Shown here: positions 1-7,753 of the stretch, one piece after another
Layout of the letters: each line of letters starts with the position of its first letter
Numbering within the stretch: the first letter of the stretch is position 1
NCBI GenBank assembly: GCA_039821645.1
Contig: JBCBNU010000026.1
Coordinates: 1 to 35,594, forward strand
Reading direction: 5' to 3'
From: CALBPI01 sp039821645
GTDB taxonomy: Bacteria > Pseudomonadota > Gammaproteobacteria > Steroidobacterales > Woeseiaceae
Length of the DNA: 35,594 bases
The notes under the pieces: model-generated
What the model saw: the letters and a program-made list of their open reading frames with translations, nothing else
What the model was told of the DNA's origin: nothing
Database searches by the model: none
Made by a program: the position numbers and the translations under genes

Positions 1-338
1 TGGAGGTAGCACCTGGGGAAACACACCTCGTGCCAAGCGGTATGGCGGTCTACGTAGGTGATCCGGCTTATGCGGCGGTGCTGTTGCCGCGCTCCGGGCT
101 AGGCCACAAGCACGGGCTGGTGCTCGGTAACCTCACCGGGCTGATCGACTCCGACTATCAGGGGCAGCTATTCGTCTCGATCTGGAATCGCGGCAGCAAG
201 ACCTACACGATCGAAGTAGGCGAGCGGATCGCACAGATGGTGATCGTGCCGGTCGCGCAGGCGCGCATGAACGTTGTGGATGAGTTCGAACAGAGCGACC
301 GAGGCGCGGGCGGCTTCGGGTCGTCAGGTCGCAATTAG
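1..338 (+). CDS. dut: Deoxyuridine 5'-triphosphate nucleotidohydrolase, 3' part
   Basis: dUTPase hydrolyses dUTP to dUMP and pyrophosphate, keeping uracil out of DNA and feeding thymidylate synthesis. The reading frame is open from base 3, so the N-terminus lies outside the window. About 111 residues are visible. They carry the family signatures in order: PRSGLGHKHG (motif 2), GLIDSDYQG (motif 3, with the uracil-binding hairpin), GERIAQMV (motif 4) and the glycine-rich C-terminal RGAGGFGSSG (motif 5), which closes over the active site of the trimer. It closely resembles the Escherichia coli enzyme. Its stop overlaps that of the convergent DUF4124 gene by 3 bases. The identification is secure; only the start is missing. 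Confidence 0.97.
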   Translation, partial: EVAPGETHLVPSGMAVYVGDPAYAAVLLPRSGLGHKHGLVLGNLTGLIDSDYQGQLFVSIWNRGSKTYTIEVGERIAQMVIVPVAQARMNVVDEFEQSDRGAGGFGSSGRN

Positions 339-961
339 TTCGAAGCAGTCAATTCCGAGTAGCGCTGAATCGCGACCTGGAATTCTTCTCGCAGGCTCTC
401 CGCGCTGCGCTTGTAGTCAGCAACCCGACCTTCGTAACGCAGAATGCCATCTTTTGTTTCCTTGATGTCGTTGGCGAGTGCCGGGCGAATCATCGGCGCG
501 TCGGGGTCGATGTTGTAGGGCTTGAAAGCGGCTGCTTCGTCGAGCAACGATACGAGGCGCTTGCGCAGGTTGGTGAGGTACAGCTCAGAGACCCGAGACT
601 GCGCTTCCACCAACTCGACGCGTCGGTCGCGATGGCGTTCGATCTCGTTCACAGAAAGGTAGGTGGCGAGCAGCGCGCGGTCAGCCCGGCGGGCACGCTC
701 GAGATCGGCCTTCGCTTCCTCGGCTGCAGCGATCGCGGCCAACTCTTCTTCGGTGATCTTGCCTCGAATGCTGCCGACGGTGACGCCGTGTTCGTTCAGG
801 ACCTCTTTTTCCTGATCCGCGTATTCCGCCGGGATCGAATCTCCTACGTGCACGACGCCGTTTTCATCGACCCACTTGTAGAGCTGCGGTGCACGGTCGG
901 TCGCAGCCCAGAGTGGGCCGGCAGAAACCAGCATTCCCAGCAAAAGCGTTGTCGTGCGCAT
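335..961 (-). CDS. DUF4124 domain-containing periplasmic protein
   Basis: About 208 residues. The N-terminus is a signal peptide (MRTTTLLLGML, ending near GPLWA-ATD). It is followed by a DUF4124 domain around the LYKWVDENGVVHVGD motif, then a long charged region with coiled-coil character (many E, A and R) to the C-terminus. The ATG at 961 is preferred because a GGGG stretch lies about 9 bases upstream and translation from it begins directly with the signal peptide; ATGs at 970 and 1018 are possible. DUF4124 proteins are common in gammaproteobacteria and their role is unknown. It is convergent with dut and may share a transcript direction with pyrE, which lies upstream on the same strand. Confidence 0.85.
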   Translation of the reverse strand: MRTTTLLLGMLVSAGPLWAATDRAPQLYKWVDENGVVHVGDSIPAEYADQEKEVLNEHGVTVGSIRGKITEEELAAIAAAEEAKADLERARRADRALLATYLSVNEIERHRDRRVELVEAQSRVSELYLTNLRKRLVSLLDEAAAFKPYNIDPDAPMIRPALANDIKETKDGILRYEGRVADYKRSAESLREEFQVAIQRYSELTASN

Positions 962-1038
962 TCGAAACATCCCCAAGATTTTACCTAATCGACGGGGCCG
1001 ATTAGAGAGCTGTGTCACGATTTATTCCTCGAATTTCG

Positions 1039-1683
1039 TCATAAAACACCGTATTTGGTCCGGTATTGCTTTACGGCCGCCAGGGTTTCGGGTTCTCCGC
1101 CCCCCTGCTCGAGTACTGTCACGAGATCATCGAGAGTCGCAAGTGCGCTCACGGTGACGCCCAATGATTGTTCGACCTCCTGCACGGCAGAAAGTGTCCC
1201 CGTGCCACGTTCGCGCCGATCCAGCGCGATGACGATGCCAGCCACCTCGGCGCCGGCCTCCCGGATCATCTTGACGCTTTCGCGGATGGCGGTGCCGGCG
1301 GTAATCACATCATCAACGATGACCACTTTGCCGGTCAGCGGACCCCCTACGATGTTGCCGCCCTCGCCATGGTCTTTCGCTTCTTTGCGATTAAACGCGT
1401 AGGGCACATCGCGATCGTGGCGATCTGCCAAAGCGGCTGCAGCCAACGCTGCGAGCGGAATGCCTTTGTAGGCCGGTCCGAAAATGACATCGCAGTCGGG
1501 ATGGTGCTGCTGGATTGTGTCTGCGTACCCGCGCGCGAGTGCGGCGGCCGCACGGCCGCTCGATAGCGCACCGGCGTTAAAGAAGTAGGGGCTGACTCGC
1601 CCGGATTTCAGGGTGAAGGAACCGAAGCGTAGCGCGCCTGCAGCACGCGCCATTGCGACAAACTCCAGTGTCGGTTCCGGCAT
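1039..1683 (-). CDS. pyrE: Orotate phosphoribosyltransferase
   Basis: This enzyme converts orotate and PRPP to orotidine 5'-monophosphate in pyrimidine synthesis. The 214-residue length is normal for the bacterial enzyme. Visible signatures are the N-terminal FGSFTLKSGRVSPYFFNAG region, the GPAYKGIPLA loop, FNRKEAKDHGEGG (catalytic loop lysines), and the PRPP-binding motif VIVDDVITAGTA. The start MPEPTLEF fits the family. The gene is divergent from the exonuclease III gene, with 61 bases between their starts. Dut, pyrE and exonuclease genes are often neighbours in gammaproteobacteria, which supports this as a core region. Confidence 0.97.
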   Translation of the reverse strand: MPEPTLEFVAMARAAGALRFGSFTLKSGRVSPYFFNAGALSSGRAAAALARGYADTIQQHHPDCDVIFGPAYKGIPLAALAAAALADRHDRDVPYAFNRKEAKDHGEGGNIVGGPLTGKVVIVDDVITAGTAIRESVKMIREAGAEVAGIVIALDRRERGTGTLSAVQEVEQSLGVTVSALATLDDLVTVLEQGGGEPETLAAVKQYRTKYGVL

Positions 1684-1744
1684 GAGTCCCCTTCAGCGCC
1701 ATCCCTTACACTTTTGATAATATGCCATTTTCGGCGCGACTCCC

Positions 1745-2521
1745 ATGTTTCGAATCATTACTCTGAATGCCAACGGCATCCGTGCCGCTGCCCGCAAGGG
1801 TGTGTATGACTGGCTGGCAAAACAAAACGCCGATGTCGTGTGCGTTCAGGAGACCAAGGCGCAGGTTCACCAGCTCGAAGACCCAATGTTCAGCCCCGAG
1901 GGCTATCACACGGTGTACGTGGATGCGGAGAAAAAGGGCTACAGCGGCGTCGCCATTTATTCGCGTCACAAGCCCGACAAGATCGTGCGCGGGCTCGGCA
2001 TCGAAGCGATCGATAACGAAGGCCGCTACGTCGAGGTGCAGCTGCCCGGCGTCGCGGTCGCGTCTGTGTATCTGCCGTCCGGCACCTCAGGCGATGAGCG
2101 ACAAGCCTTCAAAATGGATGTGCTCGCGCAGTTCCACGAACACCTCAAAAAATTAAAGCGTCGGCGCCGCGAGTATGTCATCTGCGGAGACTTCAACATC
2201 GCGCATACCAAAGAAGACATTCGCAACTGGCGGGGCAACCAGAAGAACTCGGGTTTCCTGCCTGAAGAGCGCGAGTGGATGGATGTGTTGTTCAACGAGA
2301 CGAAGTACGTCGACAGTTTTCGCGAACTCGAGCAAGCGCCGCATCAGTACACGTGGTGGTCGAATCGTGGTCAGGCATGGGCGAACAACACCGGTTGGCG
2401 CATCGACTACCAGGTGACCACCCCCGGCCTCGCCGGCAAGGTGCTCGCCACCGACATCTACCGCGATGAGCGATTCTCCGACCACGCACCGTTTACCGTT
2501 GACTACGACTTCACTCTCTAA
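1745..2521 (+). CDS. xth: Exodeoxyribonuclease III family AP endonuclease
   Basis: Endonuclease/exonuclease/phosphatase-fold enzyme that cuts DNA at abasic sites and has 3'-5' exonuclease activity in base-excision repair. It is 258 residues, typical for ExoIII. Key motifs are LNANGIRAA near the N-terminus, VCVQETKA (metal-binding Glu), CGDFNIAHT (active-site Asp and Asn), WWSNRGQAWANNTGWRIDY, and the C-terminal SDHAPF with the catalytic His. The ATG start gives the family N-terminus MFRIITLNANG. Whether it is closer to XthA or to the Neisseria-type ExoA paralogue cannot be settled by eye. Confidence 0.95.
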   Translation: MFRIITLNANGIRAAARKGVYDWLAKQNADVVCVQETKAQVHQLEDPMFSPEGYHTVYVDAEKKGYSGVAIYSRHKPDKIVRGLGIEAIDNEGRYVEVQLPGVAVASVYLPSGTSGDERQAFKMDVLAQFHEHLKKLKRRRREYVICGDFNIAHTKEDIRNWRGNQKNSGFLPEEREWMDVLFNETKYVDSFRELEQAPHQYTWWSNRGQAWANNTGWRIDYQVTTPGLAGKVLATDIYRDERFSDHAPFTVDYDFTL

Positions 2522-3863
2522 GTGGCGCGACACGTGGCTTAGGCCCACGATCGTCACCAATTTCTTTCTGGGGTTCTCGGGCGGTCTGCCATTCCCCTTG
2601 GTCTACGCGACCCTGACTGCGTGGCTGGAAGATGCGAGTATCGCGCGAAGCACGATCTCTACATTTGCGTGGATCGGGTTTGCGTATTCGTTCAAATATC
2701 TTTGGGCGCCGCTGGTCGATGCCGTGCGCATTCCCGTGCTCACGACCCTTTTGGGTCGGCGTCGCGCTTGGTTGGTGGTTGCCCAACTTGGCATCGCGTT
2801 GTCGCTGATCAGCATGGCGGTGTCCGATCCAGCCGAGGCGATGCTGCCCTTCACGTTCTCTGCAATCGCGGTTGCCTTGTTGTCGGCGACGCAGGACATC
2901 GTGATTGATGCGTATCGTATTGAGTCTGATGACGCGGGTATGCAGGGCGTGCTCGCTGCCGCCTATCAGTACGGCTATCGTATTGCGCTGATCGCCTCGA
3001 CAGCAGGTGCGTTGCTGCTCGCTGACACGCGCGGCTGGGAGACTGCCTATTTCGTCATGGCACTGTTAATGGGTGTTGGGTTGTTGGCGGTTTTGATGTC
3101 GCCTGAGCCTGCGTCTGTCTCAAAGCCGTCCGGTGGAACCGCGCTCGGGCGGCTCAAGGAATACCTCGCTGACCCCTTCATCGATTTCTTTTTGCGCGTC
3201 GGGTGGGTCTCACTGCTCATCCTCGCATACATCCTGTTTTACCGGGTGAGCGATTATGTGCTCGGTATCCTCGCCAATCCGTTCTACCTCGATATCGGGT
3301 TTACGAAGTCTGACATTGCGTATATTGCGAAAGGCTACGGCGTGTTTGTGTCGCTAGCCGGAATTGCGGCCGGCGGTGTCGCGGTGTTGAAGCTCGGCAT
3401 TCATCGCAGCCTCATCGTGGCAAGCGTGCTGATCGCAGCAACCAATCTCGGGTTCATTTATCTGGCCTTCCAGGGTCCGAAGCTCTCCGCGTTGGCGGTG
3501 ACAATCAGTGGAGACAACTTTGCCCAGGGCTTTTCGGGCACGGTGCTGATCGCTTACCTGGCGAGTCTCACTAATACAAAGTTCACAGCGACCCAGTATG
3601 CGCTGTTCAGCTCACTGAGCGTGCTGCTCGGCAAATTTCTCGCGAAATACTCAGGCGACGTGCAGGAGTGGTCGGGCTGGGCGAGCGTGTTTTCCGACTT
3701 CATGACCTCGCCGGCTCGCGACGCCGATTGGGCGGGTTGGATTGGGTTTTTCGGCTACGCAGCGCTGTGCGGCTTGCCCTCGATCGTGCTCGCGTGCATC
3801 GTCGCGATCCCTGCACTCAAGCCGCCACCCACAGTCCAGGACGAACCTGCCGATAAACCGTAA
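2466..3863 (+). CDS. ampG: AmpG-family muropeptide MFS permease
   Basis: Inner-membrane major facilitator. AmpG imports anhydro-muropeptides for cell-wall recycling. The N-terminal hallmark is FFLGFSGGLPFPLVYATLTAWL, close to the AmpG FFLGFSSGLP signature. SATQDIVIDAYRIE, a conserved AmpG loop with acidic residues, follows, and there are 12 or more hydrophobic segments over 465 residues. The annotated start lies inside the 3' end of the exonuclease gene. A TTG at 2499 would give a shorter N-terminal tail nearer to family length, and neither has a clear ribosome site, so the start is uncertain. The overlap suggests co-expression with the exonuclease gene. Confidence 0.85.
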   Translation: MSDSPTTHRLPLTTTSLSKWRDTWLRPTIVTNFFLGFSGGLPFPLVYATLTAWLEDASIARSTISTFAWIGFAYSFKYLWAPLVDAVRIPVLTTLLGRRRAWLVVAQLGIALSLISMAVSDPAEAMLPFTFSAIAVALLSATQDIVIDAYRIESDDAGMQGVLAAAYQYGYRIALIASTAGALLLADTRGWETAYFVMALLMGVGLLAVLMSPEPASVSKPSGGTALGRLKEYLADPFIDFFLRVGWVSLLILAYILFYRVSDYVLGILANPFYLDIGFTKSDIAYIAKGYGVFVSLAGIAAGGVAVLKLGIHRSLIVASVLIAATNLGFIYLAFQGPKLSALAVTISGDNFAQGFSGTVLIAYLASLTNTKFTATQYALFSSLSVLLGKFLAKYSGDVQEWSGWASVFSDFMTSPARDADWAGWIGFFGYAALCGLPSIVLACIVAIPALKPPPTVQDEPADKP

Positions 3864-3939
3864 CGCGCGGCATTGGCTTTGTCATAGACGAGACCTATAC
3901 TCCGCGCTTTCACCAGTACTGACTGAAGGTTTGCGCGTC

Positions 3940-4569
3940 GTGCTCGAACAACTTATCCGGCATTTTGTGGTGCTGTTTGTCGTGATCGAACCGATCACGC
4001 TCGTGCCCCTGTTCGGCGCACTGACACGCGGCGGCGAACCGACCTATCGTCGCAAAATGGCGATCAAGTCGATCGTGCTATCGACAATCATCTTCTGGGT
4101 GTTCGCACTTGCCGGTCAGTCGCTGTTGGAAACGCTCGGCATCAACGTGGCTTCGTTCAAGATCGCCGGTGGTTTGCTGCTGTTCCTGATCGCGGTCGAC
4201 ATGGTGTTTGCCCGCCAGTCGGGTCTGCGCTCGACCACGGTGCGTGAGCAGGATGAGGCACGCTACCGTGAAGACATTTCTGTATTCCCGTTGGCATTCC
4301 CTCTGATCGCCGGACCGGGTGCACTCGCGACGCTGCTCTTGTTGCTCGTGGAGCTGCAAGACAACTGGATCGAATTCCTCGGGCTCATGGCGATGGCGAT
4401 GCTGGTGCTCGCCATTGCGTTGGTAATGATGTTGCTGACCTCACCGATCATTCGCGTGATGGGCGAGACGGGTGCCAATGTGGTCAGCCGCCTGACCGGT
4501 GTGATCCTCGTGGCGCTCGCTGTGCAATACGTAGTCGATGGCGTTGACACGCTGTTTTTTGCTGGTTGA
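3940..4569 (+). CDS. MarC-family integral membrane protein
   Basis: About 209 residues with six hydrophobic segments, the size and pattern of the MarC/UPF0056 family. Characteristic regions are the N-terminal FVVIEPITLVPLFGALT, the segment FKIAGGLLLFLIAVDM, and FPLAFPLIAGPGALAT in the middle. Family function is not established; the old link to multiple antibiotic resistance was withdrawn. I chose the GTG at 3940 because GAAGG lies about 10 bases upstream and the N-terminus then matches the family. A TTG at 3931 is an alternative. The frame stays open upstream to 3742, but that part overlaps the ampG 3' end and looks non-coding. Confidence 0.88.
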   Translation: MLEQLIRHFVVLFVVIEPITLVPLFGALTRGGEPTYRRKMAIKSIVLSTIIFWVFALAGQSLLETLGINVASFKIAGGLLLFLIAVDMVFARQSGLRSTTVREQDEARYREDISVFPLAFPLIAGPGALATLLLLLVELQDNWIEFLGLMAMAMLVLAIALVMMLLTSPIIRVMGETGANVVSRLTGVILVALAVQYVVDGVDTLFFAG

Positions 4570-4591
4570 TCTTCGTTGCGCGCGCACTGAC

Positions 4592-5005
4592 ATGTCGAAT
4601 TCCGGAGTTCAAAACTCGCGATACCAGAGCACGCCGTTTTTTTGGATTGTGTTTCTTCCATCGTTGATTTGGGCAGGCTTCGCGCTCTGGCAAGCGTCGA
4701 GCTTCGTCGAGCAGGGCATCCAGAGTTGGCACGGAATACTGCTGCTGTTGGGTCGCGTGGGTGCGCTGGCGGGCATCCTGCTGTTGCTTAAGCGCGCCGA
4801 TCTCGCAGCGAAGGTCTTCCTCGCTGTGACCATCCTGTTTTTCAGTCACCGAATATGGCTCATCGGGTTCATTAAGTATCCGGACTCGATTGAGCCGAAA
4901 TTCTCCTATTACCTGTTCGTACCAGTGCTTTGGTGTGCATCCCTTGTGGTATTCGCGAGGGTGCTATCGCTGAAGTCTCGTGTGATACCGCCAGAGCTGA
5001 AATAA
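4592..5005 (+). CDS. Small integral membrane protein, unknown function
   Basis: A 137-residue protein with about four hydrophobic segments (around FFWIVFLPSLIWAGFALW, the GILLLLGRVGALAGILLLL region, VFLAVTILFFSHRIWLIGF and YYLFVPVLWCASLVVFA). I do not recognise the family. The ATG at 4592 is preferred over an upstream ATG at 4538 that lies inside the marC 3' end. No strong ribosome site is visible. It follows marC by 22 bases on the same strand and may be co-transcribed with it. A 25-base inverted repeat lies just after its stop. Confidence 0.7.
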   Translation: MSNSGVQNSRYQSTPFFWIVFLPSLIWAGFALWQASSFVEQGIQSWHGILLLLGRVGALAGILLLLKRADLAAKVFLAVTILFFSHRIWLIGFIKYPDSIEPKFSYYLFVPVLWCASLVVFARVLSLKSRVIPPELK

Positions 5006-5007
5006 GC

Positions 5008-5032
5008 GTAACCGGATCCAGGATCCGGCTAC
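5008..5032. repeat. 25-base inverted repeat between a stop codon and a sigma-54 promoter
   Basis: Twelve-base arms with one mismatch around a central A. The arms contain two back-to-back GGATCC hexamers. It begins 3 bases after the stop of the preceding gene and ends 8 bases before the sigma-54 promoter. It has no T-tract, so it would be an atypical terminator; a regulator-binding or transcript-insulating role is also possible. Confidence 0.6.
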
Positions 5033-5040
5033 CGCGACTG

Positions 5041-5057
5041 TTGGCACGCAGCTTGCT
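5041..5057 (+). promoter_or_regulatory. Sigma-54 (RpoN) promoter, exact consensus
   Basis: TTGGCACG-CAGC-TTGCT matches the -24/-12 consensus at every conserved position, with 10 bases between the GG and the GC. The predicted transcript start is near 5067, about 30 bases before the ATG of the 37-residue peptide gene. No competing promoter is needed. Confidence 0.9.
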
Positions 5058-5096
5058 TATACCTCTATGTATATTCTTACATGGAGGATTTAATAG

Positions 5097-5210
5097 ATGG
5101 ATCTCAGTTATCTCGTCAAATCTCTTTTCGGCATATCAGCCTTGGCACTGATTGCGTTTGCTTACTGGCAGATGAAGCGCGCTAAGAAGGCGCAAGAGCT
5201 CGATTCCTGA
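5097..5210 (+). CDS. 37-residue single-span membrane peptide
   Basis: A short gene that is easy to miss. MDLSYLVKSLFG is followed by a hydrophobic helix (ISALALIAFAYW) and a basic tail, QMKRAKKAQELDS. A strong ribosome site, GGAGG, lies 9 bases before the ATG, and an exact sigma-54 promoter lies 40 bases upstream. The topology is probably N-out, C-in, with the basic tail in the cytoplasm. The 41-residue peptide at 30309 has the same plan and a similar KARKAQ tail, and also has a sigma-54 promoter, so both are likely real. Function unknown. The downstream CsbD gene (gap 139 bases) is probably on the same transcript, which ends at the terminator at 5569. Confidence 0.8.
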   Translation: MDLSYLVKSLFGISALALIAFAYWQMKRAKKAQELDS

Positions 5211-5349
5211 TTCGAAAGCGGACAACGCAACGGTAGGCAGAACCTCGCGATCACCAGCGTAAATCTTGCGACGGGCCGGAAAAGTTTACGGCCGGACAAA
5301 CGCGGAAGACCGTGAGGTGGCTCTAGAATTTACTTTAGAGGATACTCGA

Positions 5350-5541
5350 ATGTCAGGCACGAAAGATAAAGTCGAAGCAAAAATTGAAAAAGTAAAAGGC
5401 AAAGTGAAAGAAAAAGTTGGCGAGTTACTCGACGACGAACAAATGGAAACAGAGGGTCGCGCAGAACAGGCCAAAGGTGACTTCAAAGCGGCGCGCGGAA
5501 ATCTCAAAGACGCAGTGGACTCTGTGGCAGACGATCGCTAA
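5350..5541 (+). CDS. CsbD family stress protein (copy 1)
   Basis: A 63-residue, highly charged helical protein beginning MSGTKDKVEAKIEKVKGKVK, with the CsbD core GKVKEKVGELLDDEQMETEG and a C-terminal KGDFKAARGNLKDAVDS. CsbD/YjbJ proteins accumulate under general stress in many bacteria; the molecular role is not known. A ribosome site (TAGAGG) precedes the ATG. It is a close paralogue of the CsbD at 13855, sharing the N-terminal MSGTKDKVE. I see no separate promoter in the 139-base gap after the small peptide gene, so it is likely driven by the sigma-54 promoter at 5041. Confidence 0.9.
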   Translation: MSGTKDKVEAKIEKVKGKVKEKVGELLDDEQMETEGRAEQAKGDFKAARGNLKDAVDSVADDR

Positions 5542-5568
5542 GGCGAAAGGCCGCTTGATTTGAAACAA

Positions 5569-5601
5569 AGGTGCTGCTCCGGTGGGGCAGCGCCTTTTTT
5601 C
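5569..5601 (+). terminator. Rho-independent terminator after csbD copy 1
   Basis: A 9-base stem (AGGTGCTGC with GCAGCGCCT, one G-U pair) with a short loop is followed by a run of T. It lies between the convergent csbD and ktrB genes and ends 2 bases before the ktrB stop. Confidence 0.85.
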
Positions 5602-5602
5602 T

Positions 5603-6925
5603 CTATCCGAGAAGCACCTCTCCCTCTGGATAGGTAAGTCGATCACTGGCTTTGTGCGTCAGTAACAATCCGAGTGTCAGAGGTCCGAGTCGACCGAAGA
5701 ACATCACGACACCGATCACGATTCTGCCGAATTCGTTCAGCTCCCCGGTTGCGCCTCGACTGAGCCCGACGGTTGCGAATGCTGAGGTAACTTCGAACGC
5801 CGCATCGAGCAACGCAAGGTCGTGTGTGACCAGCAGAAGGAACGTCGCGACGAAAAGAAAACCGAACGAAATTGTGACCAGCGCCATTACCTTCAACATG
5901 GCCAATGTGCTGATGCTGTGATCGAAACAATGCACGTGTTCCGAGCGACGAAAGAACGCAACTGTCGATAAGACAAGCACTACCGCTGTCGTCACCTTCA
6001 ATCCGCCTGCTGTGGATGTACTACCCCCACCAACCACCATCAAGCCCAGGGTTACCAGGGCGTTGGCGTCGGTCATTTGTGCGGTTGGAATGGCATTGAA
6101 GCCAGCTGTTCTGGGCGTCACGCCTTCAAACCAGGCGAATACCAGTCGGGACGCTGGGTTTGCGATCCCGCCGAGTGTTTCAGAGTTGTTCCACTCTAAT
6201 AGTCCGACAAATAATGGTCCGAGGACCAGCAACGTCGCCGCTCCGGCGAGCGTCAGTTTGGTATGAAATGAATACGCAGACCAATGCCTGCGTGCGATCA
6301 CATCGGACAAGACGATAAAGCCCAGCCCACCAACAACGAACAGCGAGGAGAGCACCAGCAGAACGCTCGTGCTTGCTAAAGCCTGCGAGACCATACTGTC
6401 GGCAAAGAGTGAGAAGCCGGCGTTATTGAATGCACTGACTGAATGGAAGACGGCTGCCCAGACGCCATCGCTGACGCCTAGTTGCGGGACAAAGATAAAC
6501 CCTAAAGCGAGTGCGCCTAGTAGTTCGAAGACAATGACAATGGTCAGTATCTTTCGCGCGAGTCGCAGGATGCCGGATAGCCCGGAGGTTCCGAGTTCCG
6601 TTCGCAGATAGACCCGTTGCACCAGATCGACTTTGATGCCGATAGTCGACAGCACGACAACCCCGAGCGTCATTAGGCCGAGTCCGCCGAGTTGCATGAG
6701 TAACACGAGCAATAACTCGCCTTCGAAGCGCAGGGTGGATCCAATATCGAATACGGTCAGGCCGGTCACGGTGACGGCTGACGTTGCCGTAAAAAACGCG
6801 TCGGACCAGGAGATCGTGATGCCTTCCACAGTGAGTGTTTTCAGTCCGAGTGCGCCGAGGGCGATACACGTCACGTAGACCAGCGCGATAACGGCTGGTG
6901 CGGAAAGCGCGGTTTTTTGTTGCAT
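5603..6925 (-). CDS. ktrB: KtrB/TrkH-family potassium channel subunit
   Basis: Membrane-embedded pore subunit of a Ktr-type potassium (sodium-coupled) uptake system, 440 residues, the size of KtrB rather than the longer TrkH. It shows the repeated M1-P-M2 architecture. The filter regions are TSAVTVTGLTVFD, SVSAFNNAGFS, FEGVTPRTAGFN and TSAFATVGLSRG, each carrying the single conserved filter glycine. The gating-loop region GGGSTSTAGGLKV is present. The ATG is 2 bases after the stop of the upstream ktrA gene, so the two are one operon. Potassium uptake is the first response to osmotic upshift, matching the stress genes around it. Confidence 0.95.
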   Translation of the reverse strand: MQQKTALSAPAVIALVYVTCIALGALGLKTLTVEGITISWSDAFFTATSAVTVTGLTVFDIGSTLRFEGELLLVLLMQLGGLGLMTLGVVVLSTIGIKVDLVQRVYLRTELGTSGLSGILRLARKILTIVIVFELLGALALGFIFVPQLGVSDGVWAAVFHSVSAFNNAGFSLFADSMVSQALASTSVLLVLSSLFVVGGLGFIVLSDVIARRHWSAYSFHTKLTLAGAATLLVLGPLFVGLLEWNNSETLGGIANPASRLVFAWFEGVTPRTAGFNAIPTAQMTDANALVTLGLMVVGGGSTSTAGGLKVTTAVVLVLSTVAFFRRSEHVHCFDHSISTLAMLKVMALVTISFGFLFVATFLLLVTHDLALLDAAFEVTSAFATVGLSRGATGELNEFGRIVIGVVMFFGRLGPLTLGLLLTHKASDRLTYPEGEVLLG

Positions 6926-6927
6926 GG

Positions 6928-7581
6928 CTAGCTGTCGTTAGCGGTTTTCAAGCTATCCATCGTCCCATGGATTAACACAAGGTCGTTCGATCCGATCTCG
7001 CAGTCGGGAGCAAACGCGTCAACAGCACCCGAATCCCGGAAAATCAGGAGGGGTTTATATTCGACATCGCGCTTCGCAAAACGCCGCAAAAGCTGATCTC
7101 CCGTCAAGTCTTTATCGATGGCGAACAATCCAGTGGCCATACCATGGTGCAGTGGCATGGAGCCGGTAAGCCCCTGGTTCCTGATCTCGTGCGCCAGTTT
7201 TTTGCCGTAGGCAGATTCAGGTTGCACGATTCGATGCACGCCGATCGCCTCAAGAATGCGGGCATGCGTTGCATTTTGAGCTTTGACCCAGACCTCAGGC
7301 GCTCCGGAGTCGAGCACGTTCATCGCAGCGAGGAGGCTCGCTTCTGTGTTCTCACCAATGGAAACGACGACCAAATCAAAGTTACGGATAGAGCAGTCGG
7401 AGAGCACCGCAGGGTTGCTCGCGTCACCGCAGATAGCAACGCTAAGGTATTCCTCAGTGCTCGCAATCAGATTTGAATCATTGTCGATACCGGTGACGCG
7501 TTCACCCAGTTCAGAAAGTTCCCGCGCGATCGCCAACCCGAACGAGCCGAGGCCGATGACTGCGATTTGGCGCTTGCTCAT
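6928..7581 (-). CDS. ktrA: KtrA/TrkA-family potassium uptake regulatory subunit
   Basis: Cytoplasmic RCK protein that forms the ring gating KtrB. It is 217 residues, typical of KtrA. The N-terminal Rossmann fold starts with QIAVIGLGSFGLAIARELSE (the GxGxxG nucleotide-binding loop), with the acidic ID at the end of strand 2 that fits NAD(H) or ATP ribose. The C-terminal RCK_C part runs from about residue 140. It is the first gene of a ktrA-ktrB operon. Upstream is a 172-base gap shared with the divergent amidoligase gene. Confidence 0.94.
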   Translation of the reverse strand: MSKRQIAVIGLGSFGLAIARELSELGERVTGIDNDSNLIASTEEYLSVAICGDASNPAVLSDCSIRNFDLVVVSIGENTEASLLAAMNVLDSGAPEVWVKAQNATHARILEAIGVHRIVQPESAYGKKLAHEIRNQGLTGSMPLHHGMATGLFAIDKDLTGDQLLRRFAKRDVEYKPLLIFRDSGAVDAFAPDCEIGSNDLVLIHGTMDSLKTANDS

Positions 7582-7654
7582 GAATCACTATCCGTTTGTT
7601 GTCGCATTAGAGTTAGCGAAGTCATCTATGTGCAAAACTTCTCTTCGTGCGACA

Positions 7655-7668
7655 CGTAAAAATTACCG
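7655..7668. promoter_or_regulatory. Palindrome similar to the proposed activator site, role unclear
   Basis: CGTAAAAATTACCG has perfect GTAA-N3-TTAC symmetry and resembles the site upstream of the NtrC-type regulator. It is followed by ACCGATTTCGGT. It lies in the ktrA/amidoligase divergent gap. No sigma-54 promoter was found beside it, so it may be coincidence or a site used with another promoter. Confidence 0.3.
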
Positions 7669-7753
7669 ATTTCGGTGACCGATACAATGGCGTTGTCAGA
7701 AGAAGAGAGGGAGTGGTCAGCGAACTAGCCAACGCTTCGCTATTATCGCGGCC

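Noticed and set aside
2153..2560. Minus-strand frame of 135 codons
   Set aside because: Antisense to the exonuclease III gene with its clear motifs.
4729..4744. TTGGCACG-GAAT-ACTG, a sigma-54-like -24 box
   Set aside because: The -12 GC is absent at the right spacing and the site lies inside a membrane-protein gene.
5143..5158. TTGGCACTGATTGC, sigma-54-like
   Set aside because: Only 8 bases separate GG and GC instead of 10, and it lies inside the 37-residue peptide gene.
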